In this document: piece after piece, positions 7,276 through 14,549 of the stretch
How positions within the stretch are numbered: the stretch's first letter is position 1
Layout: each line of letters opens with the position of its first letter
DNA from: QAMH01 sp964435565
Lineage (GTDB): Bacteria; Actinomycetota; Coriobacteriia; Coriobacteriales; QAMH01
Length of the DNA stretch: 26,527 bases
Direction of reading: 5' to 3'
NCBI GenBank assembly: GCA_964435565.1
Contig: CAYSZR010000027.1
Span: 1-26,527, forward strand
Notes under the pieces: model-generated
Database searches by the model: none
Told to the model about the DNA's origin: nothing
What the model saw: the letters and a program-made list of their open reading frames with translations, nothing else
Translations under genes and position numbers: made by a program

Positions 7276-8616
7276 ATGGAGGAAAATAAAGTCGAAAGGG
7301 ATAGGTCTGACCGCGAGCCGCGGCCTACCATTGAATCTTCCATCACCGCCAATGCCGAGAAAACGCCACGCTATGCCTGGGTCGTCTGGATCGTCACGTA
7401 TCTTGTCAGTTTTGCAGCTCCGCTTGGCCAGTTCAAACTCGTATCCATGCCTCTGGAGTTCATCTACGTGCCAGGCGCCAGTCCTGCCGGTGGATTCATG
7501 ATGGATGCTGCCGGATTTGGCATGCTCATGACCATTGTCTCCATCATCGGTATCGTTTTAGCATTCCCCGCAGCATTTATCTGCCGCAAGATCGGCTTGC
7601 GCTGGACAGTGTTTCTTTCCGCTATCGGCGTCATACTCGGAGGCGCGATACCACTTGCAATGGGCACGAGTATCGAGGGCCTCTATATCGGCCGCTTCAT
7701 CGAAGGGCTTGGCATCGCACTCGTGGGCGTTGCCGCGCCTACACTCATCACCATCTGGTTTCCAGACAAGACCCGTGGCGTTATGCTCGGGCTGTGGTGC
7801 ACTTGGGTTCCGCTCTCTATCACCCTCGATTCCATCGTCTGCCCACAGTTGTCGCAGACCTCTGGATGGCAGGGCGTCTTCCTGTTCGTGATCATATTCA
7901 CCATAGTGGCACTCATATTGTTTATGATTTTCTTCCGCGTGCCCGACGACCAGCGTGCTGATTACAATGTCGAAGGCAACTTCAAGGAATGTATGGCGTT
8001 GCTCAAAAACCGCAATATCTGGTTCCTCTTCATCGTCTTCGCAATCTTCATCGCAGGCCAAACGGGCATCGTCAACACCTATCTACCAAACTTCCTCCAG
8101 ACTGCCCCCAACGCAGTACCGCCGGGGTTTGGCTGGGACGCTGGAACTGCCGGCCTTGGCCTTGCTGTCGTCACGACTATCGGGCTTGTCGCAAATCCGG
8201 CGGGCGGTGCACTTACAGCACGCTTGCCACATAATCTCAAACGAATCACACCGATTTCCGTTGCGGTCATCTATTTATTCTGCTTCTATCTGATCTTCCA
8301 GACGCAATCTGAAGCCCTCCTTTGGGTAGGTATCGTACTCATGGGCATCTGCGCTGGCCTTGGCGGCGGCGGCCTGCGTCCACTTGCGCCCGCTATCATG
8401 AATCAAAGCGCAATGGCCGCTACGATGGGCATGGCCGTGCTGCAATTTGCACAATGCATAGGCAATTGCTTTAGCAGAGTCTACGGCGGGCTCATCGACG
8501 CCGGTATAACCTATTGGGACGCCTGTCTACAGACCATCGTCCCACTCTCTGTCGTCATGCTCGTTATCGCGTTCTTCATCAGGCCCAGCAAAGAAAGCCC
8601 GTTGAAGAAAAAGTAA
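7276..8616 (+). CDS. MFS transporter (1)
   Basis: A 446-residue major facilitator with about 12 membrane segments and a polar N-terminal tail of ~30 residues. Typical MFS features are the helix 2-3 loop (FICRKIGLRWTVF), the GRFIEGLGIALVGVAAP stretch of helices 4-5, and WFPDKTRGVMLGLW after it. It is a paralogue of the transporter at 14550-15890: both begin with an AW...VTYL...APL.QFK first helix. As the last gene of the molybdoenzyme operon, it is the likely importer or exchanger of that enzyme's substrate and product. The substrate cannot be read from the sequence. ATG 7276 is preferred; a GTG at 7264 in the same frame lies inside a hairpin and lacks an SD. A hairpin at 8620-8655 ends the operon. 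Confidence 0.88.
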   Translation: MEENKVERDRSDREPRPTIESSITANAEKTPRYAWVVWIVTYLVSFAAPLGQFKLVSMPLEFIYVPGASPAGGFMMDAAGFGMLMTIVSIIGIVLAFPAAFICRKIGLRWTVFLSAIGVILGGAIPLAMGTSIEGLYIGRFIEGLGIALVGVAAPTLITIWFPDKTRGVMLGLWCTWVPLSITLDSIVCPQLSQTSGWQGVFLFVIIFTIVALILFMIFFRVPDDQRADYNVEGNFKECMALLKNRNIWFLFIVFAIFIAGQTGIVNTYLPNFLQTAPNAVPPGFGWDAGTAGLGLAVVTTIGLVANPAGGALTARLPHNLKRITPISVAVIYLFCFYLIFQTQSEALLWVGIVLMGICAGLGGGGLRPLAPAIMNQSAMAATMGMAVLQFAQCIGNCFSRVYGGLIDAGITYWDACLQTIVPLSVVMLVIAFFIRPSKESPLKKK

Positions 8617-8619
8617 ACA

Positions 8620-8655
8620 AATATGGCGGCGATCCTGTTGGACCGCCGCCATATT
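8620..8655. terminator. Bidirectional terminator hairpin between convergent genes
   Basis: AATATGGCGGCG (8620-8631) is perfectly complementary to CGCCGCCATATT (8644-8655), a 12-bp stem with a 12-nt loop, lying 4 nt after the MFS stop and 19 nt from the stop of the convergent methyltransferase gene. The minus strand continues into a T-rich run (TTTGTTTACTTTTT), so termination is best supported for the leftward transcript. Confidence 0.8.
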
Positions 8656-8673
8656 CATCGTTGCAGCAAGTGC

Positions 8674-9936
8674 CTAATAGACGCCTTGCGTACGAATGAC
8701 GTCATACAATGCTTCTAGGTTCTCTTCAGGCAAATCGTACATGCCGCCATCCAAGTCAAACATGTAGCCGCCACCAGGCGCCATCGTATCAAGCAATTTC
8801 TTTGCCGCCTCGGCGACCTCTTCTCTTGTGCCGTTCTTCAAGAGCTGATATGGATAATTTCCGGCGATGCATGCGATTCCTTCGAGTTCCCTCTTCGCGC
8901 GCGCCATATCAACATCTTCAAAATGCACAACGCACTTTCCCGCTGGCAACTGCTTTAAGAATTCGAAGCGTGAATTATAAGGACCCTCGGTGAATATGTA
9001 AGGGATCTCCCCGTTTTCAAGCATCGCATCGATCTGCGGCATATAGTACTTCCAATAAAAATCTTCGTACTGTTCCTGGGAAAGAAACGTGTCCATACCC
9101 TTATGCATGAAGATGTAATGAAAACGTCCTTTGCGCGGTTTGTCCCATTTGATATCGGCAATGCCATAATCAACGATTGCCGAAAGCACTCTTTCTACCT
9201 CTTCGGGTGATTCGATCAGATCAATCGACGCATTCATCGTGCCGCGAATAAAATTCGAGTACCAATCAAAGGGAACCATGCCTGGTTTGCCGCTCATGCA
9301 AGGAAACCCCATTTGCTCGATCTCTTGTGCAAAGGCCCCTGTCTTTCCATAATACATGCCCCATAGGCCAGCTAGCTTACCGAGCTTTTCATGCATCTCG
9401 ACTACTTCGGGTTGCGCAGCGGTAAACGCGATTCCTTCATAGCCGAGTTTCGGGAAAAACGCACTTCCAAGGTTTACTTTTGCCATGGGTTCGAAGACAC
9501 CATACGCACGGGGAAGGATTTTTGTGAGCATGACCCAGCTACGGTCCTTTGTAAATTCCTCAAGCTCATCATCTTCGAGCGTTGGAAATTCAATGAATTG
9601 CTGAATGGAATTCTCGGGACACCTGTCACCTGGCATACCTGCCCATAGATAGCATCTGCAATCAGAAAGCTCGAGCATAGGGCCATATCCCTCGAAACAC
9701 GATCCGCAGCCAAAACCTGTATCCGGTTCATATGTCATCAGAAAATCACGGATATCATTGATAGCCATGTCCGTATCATATGTAATCTGCGCCATCGTAT
9801 GTCCCTTGCGCATGAAGGCGTATTGGTTTGTCGTAGGAGAAAGAATCGGCACCCTGTCAGGTTCCTTCAGTGCAACAGCGTCGAAGATGCGTTGCTCGCG
9901 TTCCTCGAGTTTAGCCACGGCAGTTTCTTCTGACAT
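8674..9936 (-). CDS. Uroporphyrinogen decarboxylase-like (URO-D family) methyltransferase
   Basis: A 420-residue protein of the URO-D fold family, which in anaerobes includes corrinoid-dependent methyltransferases. Family hallmarks: an N-terminal LKEPDRVPILSPTTN segment (residues 23-37) and a C-terminal GNYPYQLLKNGTREEV region (359-374). The H-x-C zinc motif of MtaA/MtbA is replaced by F-T-E. E317 (FTEG), H338 (VVHFE) and C356 (IACIAGN) could instead form a Glu-His-Cys zinc site of the kind proposed for O-demethylase methyltransferases (inference). No corrinoid protein is encoded nearby, so a partner would be elsewhere. True haem-pathway HemE is unlikely. Start ATG 9936 has AAGGAGG 6 nt upstream; the longer frame to 10149 overlaps the LysR gene and is rejected. 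LysR lies directly upstream and may regulate it. Confidence 0.82.
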   Translation of the reverse strand: MSEETAVAKLEEREQRIFDAVALKEPDRVPILSPTTNQYAFMRKGHTMAQITYDTDMAINDIRDFLMTYEPDTGFGCGSCFEGYGPMLELSDCRCYLWAGMPGDRCPENSIQQFIEFPTLEDDELEEFTKDRSWVMLTKILPRAYGVFEPMAKVNLGSAFFPKLGYEGIAFTAAQPEVVEMHEKLGKLAGLWGMYYGKTGAFAQEIEQMGFPCMSGKPGMVPFDWYSNFIRGTMNASIDLIESPEEVERVLSAIVDYGIADIKWDKPRKGRFHYIFMHKGMDTFLSQEQYEDFYWKYYMPQIDAMLENGEIPYIFTEGPYNSRFEFLKQLPAGKCVVHFEDVDMARAKRELEGIACIAGNYPYQLLKNGTREEVAEAAKKLLDTMAPGGGYMFDLDGGMYDLPEENLEALYDVIRTQGVY

Positions 9937-10066
9937 GATGTTCCTCCTTGGATATTGGCAGCCCCTGCAATTGAGGCATATCAACTGTAAATCACAATCA
10001 GGCGGCTTCGCGATACAGGGATTGCCCGCATCAATGCACATTCCGTATAGACGCCAGCCTACGCAC

Positions 10067-10957
10067 TCACATCTGAGGAAGGCGGATATGCCGTGACGCT
10101 TCGACAAGCTTCGAAATAGCAGGGTTTGGATTGCCCCCGCGCCAGACAAGCGCGATCTCGATCTGAAAATCCTCAGCTTCTATCGGTATGAACACATGGT
10201 GCTGCTGGGGAATCGCAGTGAGCAGCATGCTTCCAATAAAGATTCCTTCAGATGCCGCGATGGTCATAAGCAACTCGTCGATATGATTGCAGGCAACGAT
10301 ATGCGTCAATTGAATTCCATGGGCAGAAAAAAGCTTCTCGACATTCGTTGCCATATCCTTCGAATAGCGGTTAACGACGATGGGTTGCTCGGCGAGTTCC
10401 TCAAGAGAAAGACAATCACGCGATGCCAACGGGTGATCTGTCTGCATAAATGCATAGAGCGGAATCCGCGCAATTGGCCAGCGTTCCAGTTCGTCGTTCA
10501 CTGTTTCATCAGTGATGGTCAATGCGACATCGATGACCCCACGTTTTACATTTCGATATACCTGTCCTGATTGAGAAGCCAAGGTCGAGATATGCACATG
10601 GGGGTTTCGAAGAGAGAATTCCTGAAGCAGCGGATAACCATAGTATGCGCTTACGCCATAATAGAGCATACCGATTATCAGGTCTGAACCAGCATGATCA
10701 GAGGCTTGTTCTATATCGTAGACAAGGTTTTGATATTCAGACAAAATCCGGCGAAATGCATCTACCACGAGCTTTCCATATGCAGTCAGCTCGAACGAGC
10801 GGCTATCGCGTTCGATAAGCAAACAGCCAAGCTCATGCTCGAGCGCATTCATATGCCGCGTCAACGTTGGCTGCGATATATAAAGCGTTTCAGCCGCCTT
10901 CGTGAAACTACCCTGTTTTACCAGCGTCAGAAACTCTCTCATATGCATCGTGTCCAT
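10067..10957 (-). CDS. LysR-family transcriptional regulator
   Basis: A 296-residue LTTR. The N-terminal winged HTH (residues ~4-62) reads FLTLVKQGSFTKAAETLYIS then QPTLTRHMNALEHELG, the classic signature. The C-terminal half (~90-290) is a periplasmic-binding-protein-like effector domain starting DLIIGMLYYG. The start at ATG 10957 has GAGGAGG 4 nt upstream. It is co-oriented with the URO-D methyltransferase gene 130 bp downstream, so it may control that gene, itself, or the neighbouring cassette. A 7-bp-arm dyad at 10989-11019 lies just upstream of its start and is a candidate autoregulatory site. The effector is unknown. Confidence 0.9.
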   Translation of the reverse strand: MDTMHMREFLTLVKQGSFTKAAETLYISQPTLTRHMNALEHELGCLLIERDSRSFELTAYGKLVVDAFRRILSEYQNLVYDIEQASDHAGSDLIIGMLYYGVSAYYGYPLLQEFSLRNPHVHISTLASQSGQVYRNVKRGVIDVALTITDETVNDELERWPIARIPLYAFMQTDHPLASRDCLSLEELAEQPIVVNRYSKDMATNVEKLFSAHGIQLTHIVACNHIDELLMTIAASEGIFIGSMLLTAIPQQHHVFIPIEAEDFQIEIALVWRGGNPNPAISKLVEASRHIRLPQM

Positions 10958-10988
10958 ATTTCCTCCTCGGACAAATGCGATAAGCTCC

Positions 10989-11019
10989 CCGTGTGGTTAT
11001 CGCCGATCTATTCACACGG
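10989..11019. promoter_or_regulatory. Inverted repeat upstream of LysR gene (candidate operator)
   Basis: CCGTGTG (10989-10995) and CACACGG (11013-11019) are perfectly complementary, separated by 17 nt and about 32 nt upstream of the LysR start. Nothing T-rich follows on either strand, so an operator is more likely than a terminator. Confidence 0.35.
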
Positions 11020-11028
11020 CAAGAGTCG

Positions 11029-12048
11029 TCACGCCGTATGGACAATAGCTTTCTTAGCAAGATCCTTGTTTGCCGTATACCGACGCGCGGCGAGCATGAA
11101 TGATTCCTTCTCAGAACTATTTTTCTCCAGGTGCGCCAGCAAGTCGGCCGCTTTTCCCTGGGGAGACATCATGGAAGCGAACTCTTCCAGGTCATCTTCA
11201 GTGGGCAGTATGCCGTAATGGCGAGCCCATGCATCGAGTGAAAACCCGGTTTTAAGCATATCGCGAACTTGGAACATCATCATCATGGTGAACTGCTGCT
11301 TATCGAGACTCTGCTTCTCGATCCACCCATCAAGATCCAGTCCCTCCGAACGAGCCTGCGCCTCATATCCTGCAAGCATGTCCGAGCGCATCTTCTCATA
11401 ATGAATATCGTCGATTTTCTCATTGAAACGCTGCGCCAAAGCGCTTGCCGCATACGAAAGGCGCTCTGACTCCTGCATTCTTTGAGCCTCGTTCTCGAGC
11501 TCGTTACGTACGTATGCACGAAATGCCTTTGCCGACGGATAAATCGGCATATAACGCGCCACCCATTCGTCTGTAATTTCAGGCATTGCTCGATCCATAA
11601 CAGTATCAAGCGTGACTTTAGCCGTATATTCGCCCTCGACACCATCTGCCGCATTGAGGTCAGGCGCGTTAAACGTAAACGATCGTGTCTCGCCCACTTT
11701 CATGCCATGAATACCCTCATCGAACCCGGAAGGCATAAGGCCCTCCCCCACAGAATACAGCCAATTTTTCGAGCACAGATTCTCGATTGGCTTGCCACTC
11801 GAATCGAAGACCTCGAGATCGATTTCGCAATGATCATCTTCCCCTAGGTCCGCGCGTGACGTCGGAACAAAATCAGCAGACATCCTTTCAACGATGTCCC
11901 TAATCCTCGCATCGATCTGGTCTTCACCAACCTGCACTATCGGCATCGTAAACTCAACAGGCTCATAGGAATCGAGCTCGTAGACAGGAAGAGGCACATG
12001 CTTTGTGCGCTGTGCTTCCGAAACTGCTTTCTGGGTATCATTTGTCAT
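11029..12048 (-). CDS. Trigger-factor-like peptidyl-prolyl isomerase/chaperone lacking the ribosome-binding domain
   Basis: A 339-residue protein resembling the middle and C-terminal parts of trigger factor. Residues ~66-155 look like the FKBP-type PPIase domain (VGEGLMPSGFDEGIHGMKVGE at 100-120, with EGEYTAKVTL after it); the remainder (156-339) is a charged helical region like the chaperone arms. The ~110-residue N-terminal ribosome-docking domain with its GFRxGKxP signature is absent; only ~30 polar residues precede a VYELDSYEPVEF segment. This argues against the housekeeping Tig and for a dedicated chaperone of a few clients. ATG 12048 is preferred (AAAGG ~10 nt upstream) over TTG 12081. 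It is the last gene of a four-gene leftward cassette (13559 to 11029). Confidence 0.75.
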   Translation of the reverse strand: MTNDTQKAVSEAQRTKHVPLPVYELDSYEPVEFTMPIVQVGEDQIDARIRDIVERMSADFVPTSRADLGEDDHCEIDLEVFDSSGKPIENLCSKNWLYSVGEGLMPSGFDEGIHGMKVGETRSFTFNAPDLNAADGVEGEYTAKVTLDTVMDRAMPEITDEWVARYMPIYPSAKAFRAYVRNELENEAQRMQESERLSYAASALAQRFNEKIDDIHYEKMRSDMLAGYEAQARSEGLDLDGWIEKQSLDKQQFTMMMMFQVRDMLKTGFSLDAWARHYGILPTEDDLEEFASMMSPQGKAADLLAHLEKNSSEKESFMLAARRYTANKDLAKKAIVHTA

Positions 12049-12136
12049 GATTTCAAGCCTTTCATGTGCGCAATTCTTCAATATGCTGCCCTCTGCTCAT
12101 CGTTTCACAGCTTCGGGCTTTAGAGCTCCGATTAGA

Positions 12137-12961
12137 CTATGCGACGATGAAACGAACATAGCTCCGATCGTCGTACCCGGCTTCGTCATCGCTGGCGCCA
12201 CGCAATGATTGAAAGTCCTTGATAAACAACGGGTCACGAGCTCTCTGCGCGGCAAGCCAATCTTCTGACTCATCAAGCGTTGGCAAAATATGCGGAAACC
12301 CGTCCGTTGCCAAGATCACCTCTTGGCCCTTTTCCACGGTAAAAACCTCGATATTCGAAAGCAGCATATCCATATCAACGTTGGGACGACCGGAAAGAAC
12401 CTCCACGCCATCCACCCGGTGTTCTTCAGCAACTATAAGATCCATTGCCGCGCTTCTGCCGTAATCGTTATTTACTAGATCTTTCAGGTCACTCCGCACG
12501 TTCTTGAGAAAATGATCCATGACCTCGCAGCGTTTCTTCACCGCCTCTTGAAGAGCTTGAGACATGCTGCGATGGAGTTCTCCGTCGACGACAAAAGGAC
12601 TGTCTCCAAGACGCCATATCTGTCCGAGCGCAACAGAATAGACAAGCAGTCGCGCCATCGGATATGAAATAACCTCTGCATCATCCATGCTCTCCACCGC
12701 ACGTGCCGACTGCACCTGGAGCTGTTCCTCTAGCACTTGAACGGCATCAGTTGCAGACAGACCAGCCGGCAACGCATCGAATTCTGAAACGATACTATCC
12801 TTCGCGAAAATACCAGCTGGCTTTCCATCCCATGCACGCCACCCACGCGCCTGGTAGGCATCGATAACGGCAATATAGTTCTCGTTGACGACAATGCCGT
12901 CATGATTGCCACGCACATCTCCCGTCTTGGAAACCGTCGTACTTTCAATCAGCTGAACCAT
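12137..12961 (-). CDS. PP2C-like phosphatase-fold protein (probable)
   Basis: A 274-residue protein with a scattered but ordered set of PP2C metallophosphatase motifs: N-x-D at 19-21 (GNHDGIVV), an acidic residue at D34 in AVIDAYQARG, GDS at 119-121, ATDG at 218-221, and a terminal DDRSYVRFIV with D264/D265. The usual DGMGGH loop after the second motif is changed to D-A-Y, so substrate or activity may differ from standard Ser/Thr phosphatases. No membrane segment or sensor domain is present. ATG 12961 has AAAGG about 9 nt upstream. It sits between the zinc-ribbon gene (a hairpin at 12984-13010 lies between) and the trigger-factor-like gene. The assignment rests on motif order only; no kinase gene is nearby. 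Confidence 0.6.
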   Translation of the reverse strand: MVQLIESTTVSKTGDVRGNHDGIVVNENYIAVIDAYQARGWRAWDGKPAGIFAKDSIVSEFDALPAGLSATDAVQVLEEQLQVQSARAVESMDDAEVISYPMARLLVYSVALGQIWRLGDSPFVVDGELHRSMSQALQEAVKKRCEVMDHFLKNVRSDLKDLVNNDYGRSAAMDLIVAEEHRVDGVEVLSGRPNVDMDMLLSNIEVFTVEKGQEVILATDGFPHILPTLDESEDWLAAQRARDPLFIKDFQSLRGASDDEAGYDDRSYVRFIVA

Positions 12962-12983
12962 TTATGTGAGCCTTTCGGGTGGG

Positions 12984-13010
12984 TGGGCGCCCCGCAGACC
13001 GAAGCGCCCA
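12984..13010 (-). other. Intercistronic hairpin in the small-protein cassette
   Basis: TGGGCGC (12984-12990) pairs with GCGCCCA (13004-13010), 7 bp with a 13-nt loop, between the zinc-ribbon stop (13031) and the PP2C-like start (12961). No T-tract follows, so it probably affects mRNA stability or relative expression rather than ending transcription. Confidence 0.4.
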
Positions 13011-13030
13011 TACATACATGCTTACGCTTC

Positions 13031-13288
13031 TTACTTCTGGCGATACGTGAACGTCGGCAAATACTTGCCACATGAAGGGCAGTACTTATTGACGAGTTTC
13101 TGACCTTCATAAACCGCGTCTCGGTAAGGAAGGTCATGCGCGACCACCGCTCCGCAGGCATCGCAGACAGTTTCCCAATTCGTGGTGTCGTCATAGCGCA
13201 TAGCGGCATAAGGGGGATTGTCCGTGTCTTCCCAGCCCTTAAGAACACCCCAACCAGAATAAATCTTGTCCTCTTCTTGTACGCTCAT
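13031..13288 (-). CDS. Small zinc-ribbon protein
   Basis: An 85-residue soluble protein. It starts MSVQEEDKIYSGWGVLKGWE, has an aromatic and acidic first half, then two CxxC knuckles, CDACG (~53-57) and CPSCG (~75-79), spaced like a zinc ribbon, and ends in a basic FTYRQK tail. I do not recognise the family. ATG 13288 is chosen because AAAGGGG lies 9 nt upstream; the frame extends to 13459 but that part is out of context with the preceding gene. It is second in the leftward cassette after the 73-aa Cys-rich protein, with 49 nt between. Confidence 0.72.
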   Translation of the reverse strand: MSVQEEDKIYSGWGVLKGWEDTDNPPYAAMRYDDTTNWETVCDACGAVVAHDLPYRDAVYEGQKLVNKYCPSCGKYLPTFTYRQK

Positions 13289-13337
13289 TCTTTTAGACCC
13301 CTTTCTATACAATCTTTGCTTGATGCAGATGCTGTTT

Positions 13338-13559
13338 CTAGAAGCTATCGTATGTCTCCCATGCGGCTTTGACCTCGTCGACATGCTTGGGATCCATCTC
13401 GCGCGAGTCCAGCGGGAAGCTGATATCTTCCGCCTTCGTGTGGCATTTCGCGGCATCATTACATAGGGGGCAGCGGCTCTCGCAGAACTGGACCCAACGC
13501 AAATAGCCTGCGTTTCCGATGACTGGTGCCTTGACGGGACACGTGGTGAAATCTGCCAT
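13338..13559 (-). CDS. Tiny Cys-rich protein (putative metal or Fe-S binding)
   Basis: A 73-residue protein starting MADFTTCPVKAPVIGNAG with a Cys group FCESRCPLCNDAAKC that could bind zinc or a cluster; the C-terminal third is acidic and helical. I do not recognise it. ATG 13559 is preceded by GAGAGAGG about 9 nt upstream; an in-frame ATG at 13607 would add 16 basic residues and cannot be excluded. It is the first gene of the leftward cassette, behind a good promoter at 13694-13723 and a large palindrome at 13732-13765. Confidence 0.68.
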   Translation of the reverse strand: MADFTTCPVKAPVIGNAGYLRWVQFCESRCPLCNDAAKCHTKAEDISFPLDSREMDPKHVDEVKAAWETYDSF

Positions 13560-13693
13560 TTCCAAAAACCTCTCTCTCGATACGGCGCGAGGTTGACGTT
13601 TTTTCATACGTCTGCCTGCGATTGCGCAGCGTCACAAGCCCCTTTGTCCATACGCGAACCCTGAGTAAAAGGCCATACTTGCTGCTTGCCATG

Positions 13694-13723
13694 ATTGTAG
13701 AAAGCCGATAATCCAAATGCCAA
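13694..13723 (-). promoter_or_regulatory. Sigma70-type promoter for the leftward cassette
   Basis: On the minus strand: TTGGCA (13723-13718), 18 nt, TACAAT (13699-13694), each hexamer 5 of 6 to consensus. Transcription would start near 13687, leaving a leader of about 130 nt before the gene at 13559. Confidence 0.6.
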
Positions 13724-13731
13724 AGGATTCG

Positions 13732-13765
13732 TTCATATATAGTAATATGTGTTACTATATATGAA
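13732..13765. promoter_or_regulatory. 34-bp near-perfect palindrome, candidate operator
   Basis: Two perfectly complementary 14-nt arms (TTCATATATAGTAA at 13732-13745 and TTACTATATATGAA at 13752-13765) flank a 6-nt spacer TATGTG. It lies in the divergent region, 8 nt behind the -35 of the leftward promoter and about 60 nt before the rightward HTH gene. Another AT-rich TATATAG follows at 13770-13776 and may be the -10 of the rightward gene. The layout suits a dimeric regulator controlling both directions. Confidence 0.75.
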
Positions 13766-13825
13766 ACTCTATATAGAAAATTCCGTTCTAGGGATTGTCG
13801 TATAACTACAGGTCATCATATTGAA

Positions 13826-14524
13826 ATGCCCTTTCTTAGCTCATCTCAAGCAGCTGAAGAGCTTGGCGTGACTCCCCACCAGGTCGCCATGTTGGTCGCA
13901 GCAGGAGACATCTACGGTCTGAAAGTCGGGGGATCGTTCGCAATCGACCCAAATTCACTTCGTTCGTACCGTCAAATCAGACATGGAAAGGGGCGCCCCC
14001 TCTCCCCAAAAATCGCATGGGCCGCATTGTGGATGCTTTCGGGGTTACCTACGCCTTGGCTAACCAGTCAGCAGCAACGGCGAATCACCGATAAACTCAA
14101 GCGCATCGAGGCTACGGACCTTGTCTGGCAAGCCCGTAAACGTGCTGCTTTGCATGCTTTTTTCGTTGATACAAATAGATTCAACGAGCTGCGCGGGAAA
14201 ATCATGCTTTCGGGCAAAAGCAGCGCACGACCCGATATCTTCGGCATGCCGAAAAACGAACACGAGGTTGAGGGATATATCGAAGTCAAGGATCTTGAAG
14301 AATTGCGCAAAGATATCGGTTTGCGCGAGGGTATCGCTGGCAATGTCCTTTTGCACATCTCCAGCGAAACCGTTTGGGAATGGGCCGACGATGTTGCAAC
14401 AGCCGGGCATACCGAGATGCCCGTTGCCGTCACCGCCTGCGACCTTGCCGCCTCACTCGACTCCCGCGAAGCACGTGCAGGCCTCGCAGCTCTTGAGACA
14501 CTACTCGGCGCGCTTCGTCGCTAG
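13826..14524 (+). CDS. Helix-turn-helix (excisionase/MerR-like) DNA-binding protein with unknown C-terminal domain
   Basis: A 232-residue protein. The N terminus (1-50) reads SSSQAAEELGVTPHQVAMLV...GDIYGLKVGGSFAIDPNSL, the winged-HTH layout of excisionase/MerR-like domains. Residues ~60-235 are not recognised: a basic middle (KLKRIEATDLVWQARKRAA) and a C-terminal part with GYIEVKDLEELRKDIGLREG and MPVAVTACDLAASLDSREA. Divergent from the leftward cassette and preceded by the 13732-13765 palindrome, it is the natural candidate to bind that site. The start ATG has only a poor SD (AGGT 12 nt away), so translation may be weak or near-leaderless. It could also be a toxin-antitoxin-type regulator, but no partner gene is adjacent. 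Confidence 0.75.
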   Translation: MPFLSSSQAAEELGVTPHQVAMLVAAGDIYGLKVGGSFAIDPNSLRSYRQIRHGKGRPLSPKIAWAALWMLSGLPTPWLTSQQQRRITDKLKRIEATDLVWQARKRAALHAFFVDTNRFNELRGKIMLSGKSSARPDIFGMPKNEHEVEGYIEVKDLEELRKDIGLREGIAGNVLLHISSETVWEWADDVATAGHTEMPVAVTACDLAASLDSREARAGLAALETLLGALRR

Positions 14525-14549
14525 CCCATTTCCCAATCCGATCGATCGT

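Noticed and set aside
9937..10149. N-terminal extension of the URO-D methyltransferase frame up to 10149.
   Set aside because: It would overlap the LysR gene, its composition is not protein-like, and a strong AAGGAGG directly precedes ATG 9936.
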